DNA of 64,000 nucleotides from Onchocerca lupi (taxonomy: Eukaryota > Nematoda > Chromadorea > Rhabditida > Onchocercidae). Position 1 is the first letter of the stretch; every line of letters begins with the position of its first letter. The position numbers and the translations under genes are program-made. This document shows positions 50,201-60,918 of the stretch, in pieces. Location of the stretch: assembly GCA_028564675.1 (NCBI GenBank), contig JAOVVO010000236.1, forward strand, positions 43,828 through 107,827. Reading direction: 5' to 3'. The notes beneath the pieces were generated by a model. It saw only the letters and a program-made list of their open reading frames with translations, was not told the DNA's origin and did no database searches.

Positions 50201-52098
50201 TGAATTTCATTTTAGCGAAAAAATTAAAAGATGCCTTTGCAATCACCAAATCTCCTCATCAATTTGCATTCTCATTTTGCGCATTTCGGAGTCTTTTTTG
50301 CAAAGCAAATAATTTTTACTTTCTCTATATTACCTTCTATTATCACTTTATCGGAAAAAATTAAAAGTTTTCAGATTCATTGTAAAGAACTTCTCATTAT
50401 TCAAATTTTTCAAGACAAAAAGGTTATGCAATAAGAAGAACAAGCAATTCATTGATTTTCTTTCAGCTTATTTTTCTCGATGGGCTGAAAGTGTAATGAA
50501 AAAATTGATTTTTTCATTGATAAATATGAGTTCATGTGACTGAATGTTCCCTTATTTCAGTTCTAATATTCACTGTAATTTCGAAAAAAAAAAAAAAAGC
50601 GGAGAAGCAGTTCACATTCCCGAAAACCAAAGTATCTGTCACATGCCATTGCAATTCAATTACCGGTATCTTTTATAATACCTTTCAGCAATTGTTAGCA
50701 TTGTGCTTTTGGACTGTTGAAATTTATAGCCCATCGTTAAGCATGGTGCGTTAACTCTTTCAACACATGATTTGCGAATCAGCGTAACTGCGACGAAAGG
50801 TTAACCCTCGCTTTCAATGCTATATTTTAAGTTAAACGAAGCGTTACTTTTTTTTTTGAATCATAATCTATTTCTAAATTTCTAACTGACTTGATCTATA
50901 TGCACATTTGAAGTAATTTGCGATCGAAATGTGGAAAAATAATCTGTATTCAATCGGTATCCTCAGAAAAAAAAAAAAAAAGAAACTTGTCTGCTCAGAA
51001 ATAGGAAAATTTCATGGCATTCCCATTTTCATGGTAAGTGATTCATTTTTTTTTTTTTTTTTTTTTCGAATCCACATTGGATACATTTGGTGAAGTAACA
51101 AATAGGTTAATTTATTTCCGCCTCACTGCCATGTAATTCTAATTGAATTTGCATTTATTTCTTTGACACTTTTCGATGGTGCATATTTAGCATACTAATG
51201 ATGGAATTTCTACATTTGAATAAACTTTTGAATGAGGACGAACTAGTTGAATTGAAGAAGCTGATTTATATTTCACATGAATATGTTATGAACTTCCTCG
51301 CTGTTGTCTGGGAAATAGTAGGAAAAACGTCAATGGTGGCAATAAGCAAATCTTTCAAGCTTTTCCGACTCTTGCATAATTTTTAGTTTGAAAACTGAAT
51401 GTGGATAAAAAAATTTTCGTCTTTTTTGTGAGTACTAATATGCAATTGAACATCTATCTACATGGACGTAAATATTACTGATTGAAACGAATTGCCTATT
51501 AGAAATTATTATGAGGGAATTTCCATTATCCCACACTATTTGTATTTTTCATCAAATTTTTATCTTTTATGAGAGATAAACTAATTAATCATTGATTAAA
51601 TCACTACTGCTATCCACATTTTTTGAGCTTACTTCAGTCAAGCAGAATGCGTGCAAATGCATAGATGAAATTGATTCAATTCGTAAAAATTTCATCAATA
51701 ATTGTACTTTGCTTGCATTTGCAAATTTCTTGCGAAATTTTTTCAAACTAATTGTGTAAATAGGATGAATTGGAATATAATTAATTTAATCGTTGATCAG
51801 ATTGGTTTCCAAAAGTTGTTCATGCCAGATTTCCAACTTCATTTTCAATTGTCTGTTTGTATTTCAGTGCGTTGATATAAGGATTTTGAATAAAATTTTA
51901 TATTCTGTCTATGAAAGATCGCAATTATCGCTACAAAAAACAAAAATTTTCTTTTGCGGGAAACAGTAGGCGAATAATATACTATGTAAGGATTTGTTCC
52001 GGCTTAAGATATGATCTATCGAAATTATTAACTTTGCAAAATTTGAAATCATTTCAGCTGCCGATTTCATTGAATTGTAGGAAATTTCAATAAAGCGC

Positions 52099-52101
<3 letters not shown>

Positions 52102-52134
<33 letters not shown>
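52102..52134 (+). repeat. Poly-T run of about 30 bases
   Basis: An uninterrupted T tract follows AAAGCGCG, about 300 bp upstream of the lipase start. Long tracts like this are prone to length errors in assemblies. Confidence 0.85.
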
Positions 52135-52136
<2 letters not shown>

Positions 52137-52400
52137 TGCATTTCATCCTAACTTATGTATGATGCCCAAAATGCTAGTGTTTAATATACAATTTTATCAA
52201 ATGTAAGATAACAAATTCAAGTTTCATTCCTCTCATCGCATTGTGCTGAGGACATTTCATTCAATATTAAAACCACTGGGTGAGGTATTTTAACAAAAGC
52301 TGCAATCCAAATCGATGTATTAAATTAGTAATTTAAACTGAAAATTGGCGTATTGAATTCATATGTCGTTTTTCTTCTTCCTTTCCTTTAATTGTTGCTA

Positions 52401-52407
52401 CTTCCAG
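52401..52407 (+). promoter_or_regulatory. Candidate spliced-leader acceptor of lipase
   Basis: CTTCCAG ends at 52407, 28 nt before the ATG at 52436. This is consistent with a trans-splice acceptor giving a short 5' leader. Confidence 0.4.
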
Positions 52408-52435
52408 GCTTTCATTTTTGATTTAATAAAACAGC

Positions 52436-55400
52436 ATGATTGCCATGGTCTCAATGATATATTTGTTGACAACATTCAACCAAGCAGTTCACGCGCTATT
52501 CCCACTTGTCGTCAAATACAATGAAACAGAAGCTAAGATTCTGTTCAATCTTACTGCCGCAGCCTATTCCACTGATCCATCGAGATGTGTCATCAAGTAA
52601 GTGCTAAATCTATATAATGTATGTCGTGAAAGTTTTTTTGTTGGGGATTAGAACTTGGTAAAGATGATTTTGTCTTGTTATGAAGTCTTTGATATGAATA
52701 ATTTTGTTTGCCGCAATTACGGTACACAAGGAATTGATAAATATCGATAATTTGGATGATAGCACCGATAATTTGGACTTCTTTTTGATAGTGGGGGAAT
52801 AATGGTATTGGGAATCGATAAAGTTTGATGAAGTTTGGAAAGGGTTGGTCATCGAATTCCGATCAGAGTAAAGGATTGAACGCCTTCACCATCAGAGTGG
52901 AGGATTGAATGCCCTGATCGATCAGAGCAGAGGATTGAATGAATGAATGAATCTCTTTAGATAAGAACCCTTTTATAATGAAGTTGTTCACTCCTAATCA
53001 CCATAGCAATACACAATTTACAATATGTTAATTATAGCATAAAGGTCAAAAGTTTGCATATTCAAAGATATTTCTATAATACAGAGACTTTTGATTATTT
53101 CATCATATCTATATTCCAAAAAATATTTCGGTTTTTCCGACGATGTATAAGAAAAAATTTCCATCTTCTATTCATATATTTGTTCAAAAATTTACTCAAA
53201 AAACCATTCATATGTCTTCTATGCTATGATGGATCTTAATGGTGGAAAGACAGGATGAAATACATTTATTAAATCAACAAGGCCATAAAAATCAATGTTT
53301 ACTTAAAGCATTAAATATTTTTTGAATGTTACCGTATTGACAATTACCAAGACGATCGGCTATCTTATCAAGCATCATTTTGTGTTGCAAACATAAAAGA
53401 TCTTGACAGTGATAATTAATAACTTGTTAATTGAAAATATAAACTTCACAGAAAACAAAAGCAAAAGGGACAAACGTTATTCTTATTGAATAGCTTATAT
53501 TATAATCAATTTCAAACTTTTGCTCGCACTTGTTGATTAAAAAACTTACTACAGCACATTACCGAAATGGCAGAAATGGTTGGTGTATAGTATAGCGAAC
53601 ACGAATTGCGATGCATTTCAAAATTCCTGTTCATCATATATAATACGATCAGATGTCATTAAAGAGATTATAGTCGTCTTTCGAGGTACGACGACAATCA
53701 AGCAATTAATTATGGAAGGATGGCAATCGATGAGATCCAACTTCAATTTTTTCGGCGTTGGATCGGTAATATTCTCTTGAATTTAATTTTTAAAAATTTG
53801 ATTCTAGCAAACTCTTGCAATTTCAAATCTAAAATCTAAATTGTTCTGATTCCAGCTATATATCATCGTAGATAGCGGTCCATTTCTCACTATATTGTTC
53901 ACAATAAATGATTTCCTAAGGTTAATCGATATTTTTTACAAGCGCTTGACACATTCTGGCCAAGTATAGAACGACTTCTTAAGGATTCTGTATTCAAGTC
54001 ATATGGAGTTACTTTCACTGGTCATTCTCTCGGTAAGTTAGCATTTTTATGAAATAGCCAGAAAAAATAGGCAGATTTTCAAGTCACTCCCTTAAAATAC
54101 TATTAAATCTATTCATACTCTATCGATCGAATTTTTATAATTTCAGAGTTATTAATGGACCATCTAGTAAGGTCCTTAAGATCGACAAATAACAATCCAT
54201 AAAAGTCCATAATAATTATGTACAATTGTAAATTTTTGATGCACATAAGAAAACAATAATAATTAACAGACATAATTCAGTAGACTCAACAATCAAATAA
54301 AGTAAAATAAAATGTGGTACAGGAGGAGCAGTAGCATCACTGGCAGCAACTCGTACTGTAATCCAAAATTTGCGTATCGGCGATAAAATCAAACTTGTTT
54401 CTTTTGGCCAACCGCGAACTGGAGACTATCAATTTGCGATGTACCACAATGCTCATATTCCATTCAGGTGACCACTTCGATATGAAAGAATCTTTGAGCT
54501 CGGAATAGATTTCTAAGTAAATCATAGTTAGGATAATGGTGCTAACATGATTTATTTAAAATTTTTGAACTTAAAATTAAAGACATTTCCATTTTCTGAA
54601 TTAGCAAGGAATTGTTAAGACTAGATGATTTCATTAAAAAAAGCTGAGATGAGAAATACTTTGAGAAGATGTACTTCCAATGATGCTTCACTTTGTTTTT
54701 CATCTGTTTACATCGTACTGTAACAAAATTTGTGAGCCAAATATCCTGGAATATGCAAGCAATGTTACCTAAATAGAAGCAATTTTTCAGTTTTCGATTA
54801 GTTCATCACTTAGATTTGGTACCGCATTTACCGCCATGTAAAAAGAATAAAAGTTATTCGAATGCAAAAGACGATAAAAGCACACCCTGTTTAACTGGAA
54901 ATAATGGCTCTCCATATCATCATGGAACTGAAATTTGGTATGCTTTCTCTTCGAAATTTTTTCAAAAGTTGAATTTTTGCAATGTTTCAAATTTTTACTA
55001 TCTCTTCAGGTATCCATATGGAATGAATAAAGGTGCAAAGTACTACGAATGTTTAGGTAAACCGAGGAGTGAAGATTTCAGTTGTAGTGATGGTTTATCA
55101 TTTAACCTCAGCCATTACAAGATTTATATCAGGGATCACCGGCACTATTTCAATGTCGATGTTAGTGTTTTAATTCATGGATAATTTGCTCAAGAAAAAT
55201 GTGCTTTTATTTACATTTAGTGATTCCTTATGGAAAACAATTTCCATTTTTCTCCTTATAAATTATAAATGAACTCGTTTTTCGTGCAAGTCTAGATTAA
55301 ATTAAACTATGCTTTTTAATGTCTCAAAAGTAGAAACATCATTTAGTACAATCTTTGTCAGTGATTATTCGAAAACTTTATAGATATGAAACTGAGGACT

Positions 55401-55640
55401 TTTGCAAATTTTGCCTTAGCTGCTTGATATTTTAATAATGTTTCATATCTATTTAATCGTAATTCAATGAAAAAAAATCCATTATAGTTGTCCAGTTATG
55501 GTAAGCGTGGATGTACACATGCAATAAATACATCGTTATCAACCGCATCAACATCTGCACCAGAGGCAATGAACCTTTTCCAGATGATTAAACTGCGCAT
55601 CAACAATGCCATAAAGTTTTTCAAAAAAGACCATAAATAA
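52436..55640 (+). CDS. Secreted class-3 (fungal-type) lipase
   Basis: This enzyme is predicted to hydrolyse acylglycerols outside the cell or in a secretory compartment. Seven exons (52436-52596, 53555-53765, 53921-54032, 54323-54467, 54791-54937, 55010-55160, 55488-55640) total 1,080 nt, 359 residues. The N-terminus (MIAMVSMIYLLTTFNQAVHA) is a signal peptide. Class-3 landmarks follow: EIIVVFRGT, then GVTFTGHSLGG with nucleophile Ser160 (the elbow spans the exon 3-4 junction), KLVSFGQPRTGD, HHLDLVPHLPP with likely catalytic Asp218, and IRDHRHYF with likely catalytic His302. Many cysteines fit a secreted protein. The last exon is chosen because DHRHYFNVD followed by LSSYGKRGC matches the family. 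Reading through the donor at 55161 would stop at 55184. Nematodes carry many such lipases, so no specific symbol is given. Confidence 0.92.
52861..52942 (+). repeat. Three-copy ~30-bp tandem repeat in lipase intron 1
   Basis: The core ATCAGAGTGGAGGATTGAAT recurs imperfectly at about 52862, 52891 and 52921. The third copy grades into a GAAT tetranucleotide run. The repeat lies in the first intron of the lipase. Confidence 0.85.
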
Positions 55641-55641
55641 A
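55636..55641 (+). terminator. AATAAA overlapping the lipase stop codon
   Basis: The final codons CAT AAA TAA are followed by A, which creates an AATAAA that overlaps the stop. If used, the 3'UTR would be only about 15-25 nt. Confidence 0.3.
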
Positions 55642-57072
55642 ATGTTCAAAGTATGGAATGTTGTGATTGAAATAAGTTTTATATATATTTTGTTACAATT
55701 TCACTTTAATTCTTAAATTTTCTTCAGTTTAACTCTTAAATTTTATTCGGGATTGTTTGATTTCTAAACATCCCATAAATATGCATTTTCTATGCACAGT
55801 TTTGAATTATGCAATGAAATTACTGAAATTTTGTTTATCATATAAAAAGATCATTACAATAAGAGTTGTTTTCAATTCTACCATTTCTAAAATGAGAAAT
55901 TACCATTTTTTAATTTCAATATAACAAAAAAAAAAGTGAAATTTGACAAAATAAAAGTTTGGAAGTTGTAAGGAACAAGGTTTAGCTTGATAATTTATCT
56001 GTTTTAAGGCAGAAAATTGAAATCCCTAGACTCGGGGTGATATGGAGATCATGCAAATAAATCTTGGTTAGAAAAAAATAAAAGTGCGTTGATTTACTTT
56101 AGCGCTTTAATACAGAAGAAGAGATTCACATATTTTTAAATTGTGACAAAGAATACCAAATTCTGCAGGAAAGTTCTAAAAATTTTCAGCTGAATATTTT
56201 AAAATTCTCAGCTTATATCTTTTTAGATATTTATATTGTATTATGATTTGCATTTACAGTTGTTTTTTAAACATCGGATCATTGATTCAGTGTATTGTTT
56301 TGAGCCGTATTAAGCTGACGTTATATATTTATCAGCATATTGCAAATACAAAACGCAAACTCAAATCATAATACAATGTAAGTATATAACATGCAATTTG
56401 ATGATAAAATTTGAATAGCATGGGTCAAATAAAATGTTCTAACAAAAATTTTCGCTTAATTAGTTCGAAATCCAAATCTTAAATTTTTAGAAGTTTCGAT
56501 AATTTTTGCTCATCAAATCGAAAGCTATTCGTTACATCAGATTTTAATGTCCAGTTTCTCAATTAATAGCTCATTTCAGATCCAGAATCGTTTTTTGTTT
56601 TAGGCTGTTTTGGAAATCTGTTGAAATTCAAATTTTTGCCTACAAGCTTATTTTCCATATGATATTTCATTCCGAATTTATATTTTCAGCTCAAAACACA
56701 GGTGCAAGATATGAAGTGAGAAATTATTTCTATGGAACATAGCTTTTTGATGATCTTTGAACTTCCCCACTTCTTAAATTGATTAAAAAAGATTCGCGAT
56801 CTCAATTATTATTTTCATGTAACTATATTTAAAATTATAATATCCTGTTTCGTTATAGAACTTCTACATTCATTTTTAACAAAGCAATAGCTATTCTGAT
56901 ATTTGGGAATCGCCAAATTAATGTATTCAGCGAATAGTTCAGAAATCTTTCAACTTTTTTTGAAACCACTTCGCAATATAGATCCTGCATATTCATGGAA
57001 GCAAAGAAGTCTCAGTATCACATGAATTATGATATTCCGTTGTAATACTCCATCTAAAAAATTTATAATTAA
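55642..57072. other. AT-rich intergenic region
   Basis: I see no supported gene or RNA. The region lies between the lipase and the Helitron insertion. Confidence 0.6.
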
Positions 57073-57504
57073 CTAGCTGGGGCCAGCTAATCTATATAAG
57101 TAAAAACATCAATGTTCGTTTGCTGAAAATCTTAAACCTCCGAAAGTTCTTAAACACCCACCTTATCTATATTAATTCAAAATCTTGGATATCGAAAAGT
57201 TCTTATCTATTGCTTTGAAATTTTGATACAACTTTGTATTCGAATACGCGCATGCTTATTCTAGTGTTAAGAAAAAACTGATACTTTGTAATTTGATTTG
57301 TAGTTTGGTTGGACTGAAGACTGATTCTTGCTATTGTGATTAGGCTAGATCAGCAATAAGTGTAAAGAGATTTTTTGTGTCATGTGTGACAGGGATGAAT
57401 GCTGTTGAGAAAAGTTTTACTAATTGATGAAGAGTATTTCTTCGTAACAAGCAATTATCAGAGAAGATCCAGGCAAATTAATCACCGGGTTATTCTTTCC
57501 TTTA

Positions 57505-57699
57505 TCAATAATAGAGAAGAATACTATTCAAGTGAATTGTCCAATTATTTCTACTGTTCTGTAGCTTTGAACCGTCGAACTGGAACCCTCGGAACTCCGA
57601 ACTGTTGCTGTTGCTGCGTCGATCTTTGTCGTTTATCTGTGAATTGGAGCGTTTTGGTGGTAAACATGTTTGTCGTCCCTTTAAAACTATGTCGCTCAC
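57505..57699 (-). pseudogene. Basic Helitron-associated open frame
   Basis: A 64-codon minus-strand frame is rich in Lys, Arg, Ser and Asn (LPPKRSNSQINDKDRRSNSN). It lies just beyond the helicase C-terminus in the transcription direction. It resembles the basic N-terminal leader of Helitron-like proteins, but that similarity is from memory and approximate. A related DNA block occurs at 7840-7975, so it belongs to the repeat family and not to a host gene. Confidence 0.4.
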
Positions 57700-57754
57700 T
57701 TGACCTTTAGTATTTCTTGTTTACAATTATTGTCATGGCGTTATTTGATATCTT

Positions 57755-59246
57755 TCAGTTTTCATCCACATCTAATATGTTTAATTTCACAATACTTGTG
57801 GCTATACAATATTTTTTGTTGTTCCATTGTCTGTGTAGATATAGAGATTGTCTGGTTTGCCAACTCCAGAACACGCAACATATAATTGTCCATGTGAGGA
57901 GCAATCCATCTCTAGATGTAAACCGCAAAATTCTAAAGATTGATCCTAAGCTTTGTTGATGGTGAATAAAAATGCCAATCAAATTGGGAATTGCAATCTC
58001 TTAAACTGAAATGACATATCCATTAGAATCATAGGAATGCGAGGAATAAGGAATGTTCACCTTTGAAAGGCCCTGTCAAGATTGTTGTCTCTACGAAATT
58101 GCTCATTAATTTTTTTACTGCAAGCCGCGTGCCGTTGCAAAGTTTTAGCTGGTTGATATTTCGCAACATGATAATTGGCAAATTTTCTGCCGATTTTCTA
58201 TTGCAGTGCGTGCGTGGTATCCTTAACAGATCGAGTGAATTCAAATATTTTATTGGATAATTAGCCGTTTCATCTGTTTCTACAACAGTGTCGACGGACC
58301 TGTAGATGCTGCCTCGCTTTGAATGTTGGACTGAATAATATCCTTAAATATGTAGACGTCCTTGTTCTTGGTCGCACGAATAGCTCGTTCAATCAGGCAA
58401 TCGTGATTCTTATAATTGATTTGGATATTGGGAAATATTTTTTCAACCAACTCTTCTTTTGACGTTACTAAACTGCAGAAGTTATGAGGCAATGAAATTC
58501 GTCCTATGGTCAGATCAGCCAGGACCTTTCCGTTTCAAATTTCCAGCAATTGATGTAAGAATAATTCAGCTAACCGATCGTTTTGTAATTAATTTTAACG
58601 TCTTTACGTGACACCGAAAAGTAAAATATTTCAGGCAATCATTTATTTCGTCCGCTGGTGTCGATCGAGGAATTACAGATAATGTTCGCCTGAAATCTCC
58701 TGCAAGCAATAATAAAACGTTCAAAATGGTCTGATATTTCCATGCAAATCTTGCAATGATCGCTCAAGAGCCTCGAGCGACTCTTTGTGCTTCATTGTAC
58801 ATTCATACCGAACAACAAGTTTGCATTTTGCAGCACTTTCCCATGCCGGATGTTTTGAAAATGTTGCATGTGGGAGTTTCAATGAATTGCATGCTCAATG
58901 GCAATTTCAAGGCGGAATAAGCAGTTCTTCCACCTGGTAGCAATGTTGCAGCTATTCCAGACGATTTAAGAGCTAAAGCTATGTAGTTATGGGATCGAAT
59001 TGCTGCCAAAATATATCTAATTAGGAACATTTTACCAGTTCCTCCTGGCGCATCTAAAAAGAAGATTTTTCCAACTCCCTTACTGACAATTTGCATTATT
59101 TGATCGTAAATGCCTTTTTGCTCAAACGTTAGCTTAGGAATGTTTGATTGCACACATGACAAAAGATCGGTCGTGTTGTAATTTTGTTCGCGACGCAATT
59201 CTACATCGAGCGAAGCAGTAGATCGATTCGGTGACAGCATTCCCAA
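57755..59246 (-). pseudogene. Decayed Helitron PIF1-type DNA helicase
   Basis: This is the helicase half of a Helitron Rep/Hel protein, which would unwind DNA for rolling-circle transposition. Broken minus-strand pieces lie in the expected order: 59246-58830 with IPKLTFEQKGIYDQI, Walker A DAPGGTGKMFL and SSGIAATLLPGGRTAYSALK; about 58830-58500 with GDFRRTL and IPRSTPADEIN but several stops and frameshifts; 58492-58280 with LPHNFCSLVTSKEELVEKIF; 58244-58029 with IIMLRNINQLKLCNGTRL and ILTGPFKGE; and 57950-57770 with SHGQLYVACSGVGKPDNLY. The Walker B region reads RYECTM where WDECTM is usual, so an active-site acidic residue is lost. The Rep nuclease part upstream is not visible. The copy is clearly inactive. 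Confidence 0.9.
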
Positions 59247-60111
59247 TTAATTGAGAACTTTGTTCGCGATTTGTAAGCACAAGTTATAGATAGATAGACA
59301 AAAATAAACAAATAAAGGTATAATATGAATAGAATTGAAAAAAAAAAAAGAACCAGGATCAATTATATTAAATTATAAGTCGCCAGTGCTTCTTAAATGT
59401 TGATGGAAAAATGAAGGAAGTTATGAGTTAATATTTTAACATTAAATTTACATCATATTAAGTTAAATCAAAATTAAGTCGGAGACGATTAACTGAGCAA
59501 AAAGATTGATCCTAAGAAATGTTTAGAATTAATGTAATAAAGTTTCTTTAGACTGAATTAATGCCTTTTTTCAAACAAACTAAGCTAATTTTTATTTAAA
59601 AGGAAGAAATTCAGTTTCAAATTTTAATAGATATTTAAAATTTCTATTCCAGATTTTTTACAAATACAAAAATTTTTATATTTATATCCATATCAGAAAG
59701 CATTTTAATTCTTTTTAGCACTTTCTTCCTTCTTTCCTCAGATAAATTCATGTAATATAATAAGCATAGCAACAGAAAGAGAGAGAGGTGGGAGGTTGAG
59801 GGAAAATGAGAGAAAAGAAGAAAGCAAAGAAATTATTATTACTATTATTTAATTATTAATTATTATTAGAGAAATGGGAGGAAGAAAGAGAATGAGAGAA
59901 AAAAAGGAAGGCGGAATCAATAAACTCCGTGAGAGGGTCTCACGTACTTTTAGTTATCACGCACCTAACACGTGAAAAAAGTAAGCACGTCTATATAAGA
60001 GCACGCGCCTATTCGAGTGCAAAGTTGTGTCAAAATTTGAAAAAAATTGGTGGAGAACTTGAGAAGTCTATTGCGAAGTAACAAATAGCATTTAAATTTT
60101 TATTTATATAT

Positions 60112-60158
60112 AGACTAGCTGGACCCGACCAAGCGGAGTGTGCCGATCCAGCTAGTCT
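60112..60158. repeat. 12-bp palindrome at the Helitron junction
   Basis: AGACTAGCTGGA at 60112-60123 is the exact reverse complement of TCCAGCTAGTCT at 60147-60158, with a 23-bp GC-rich loop. It lies at the junction of the two Helitrons and includes the CTAG end of the smaller one. Confidence 0.85.
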
Positions 60159-60419
60159 ATGAGGGCCGGCCACGCTTTGCTTGTCCCGCTCCAGCTAATC
60201 TATATAAATAGAAATGTCAATATTTGTTTGTTCAAAAATTTTAAATCTCCGAAAGTTCTTAAACATGCGCCTTATCTATATTCAAAATCTCAGATGTCGG
60301 AAAATCCTAAACTATTGCTTTGAAATTTTGACACAACGGTGCATTTGAATACGAGCATGTTTTTAAATATTTATTACCAGTTATTATTGTTATTTTTCAT
60401 CATTTTTTTACTTACTATT

Positions 60420-60640
60420 ATTTATCTCTATTTATTATTATTTATTATTATTTAATATTATTTATTATTATTCATTACTATTTATTGTTATTTATTATTA
60501 CCTATTATCATTTATTATTATACTAACACGTGAAAATATTATTTATTATTACTTATCATTATTTATTATCATTAATTATTATTTATTATTATTCAACACT
60601 ATTTATTATTATTTAATTATTAATTATTATTACAGAAATG
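60420..60640 (+). repeat. TTATTA-rich low-complexity tract
   Basis: Repeated TTATTATTATTT-type units fill the middle of the smaller Helitron. A shorter version lies near 59835-59870 in the larger one. Such internal simple repeats are common in non-autonomous elements. Confidence 0.8.
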
Positions 60641-60918
60641 GGAGGAAGAAGGAGAATGACAGGAAAAAAAGGAAGGCGGATTATTATTATTAGAGATATG
60701 GGAGGAAGAAGGAGAATAAGAGAAAAAGAGGTAGGCGAAGTCAATAAACTCCGCCCCCTCACTCACTTTTAGTTGTCACGGACGTGACGCGTGAAAAAGT
60801 ATGTTCATATAGGAGTAGGCGCCTATTCGAATGCAAGGTTGTGTCAAGATTTGAAAAGGACCGGTGGAAGAGATCATTGAGAAGTAACATGTAGCATTTA
60901 CATTTTCATTTATATAGA

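Larger units (their letters stand above)
46884..52435. other. Intergenic region between divergent lipin and lipase
   Basis: This 5.5-kb stretch separates the 5' ends of two divergently transcribed genes and must hold both promoters, but I cannot point to defined elements. Tandem repeats lie at 47127-47213, and a long T run lies at about 52102-52134. Two short ATG-started frames, 48021-48221 (66 codons) and 51198-51386 (62 codons), have protein-like composition but no recognised motif. Neither can be supported as a gene. Confidence 0.5.
57073..60918 (-). mobile_element. Head-to-tail pair of Helitrons
   Basis: Read on the minus strand, the unit starts with TCTATATAAATGAAAATG at 60918, preceded by A (60919). 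It ends with CTAG at 57076-57073, followed by T (57072). TC...CTAG inserted between A and T is the Helitron signature. Inside, CTAG at 60118-60115 is immediately followed by TCTATATATAAATA at 60114. The unit is therefore two elements joined head to tail: 60918-60115 (804 bp, non-autonomous) and 60114-57073 (3,042 bp, carrying a ruined helicase). The two 5' ends share about 150 bp of similar sequence, and an inverted version of the TCTATATAA end lies near each 3' end (57091 and 60199). Short palindromes precede both CTAG ends, as expected for Helitron 3' termini. Confidence 0.82.

Noticed and set aside
51198..51386. 62-codon ATG-started frame upstream of lipase
   Set aside because: Amphipathic composition but nothing else to support it; kept only as a note in the intergenic entry.
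55161..55184. Lipase ending at the TAA at 55184 by reading through exon 6
   Set aside because: A phase-matching exon at 55488-55640 supplies the family-typical SSYGKRGC and makes the total length a multiple of three; the donor GTTAGT at 55161 is adequate.
57399..57710. 103-codon + strand frame
   Set aside because: It is antisense to the basic Helitron-associated frame within a transposable element and carries no motif.
60420..60640. Possible centromeric or telomeric satellite
   Set aside because: The TTATTA tract is short and lies inside the smaller Helitron, so it is an internal simple repeat.
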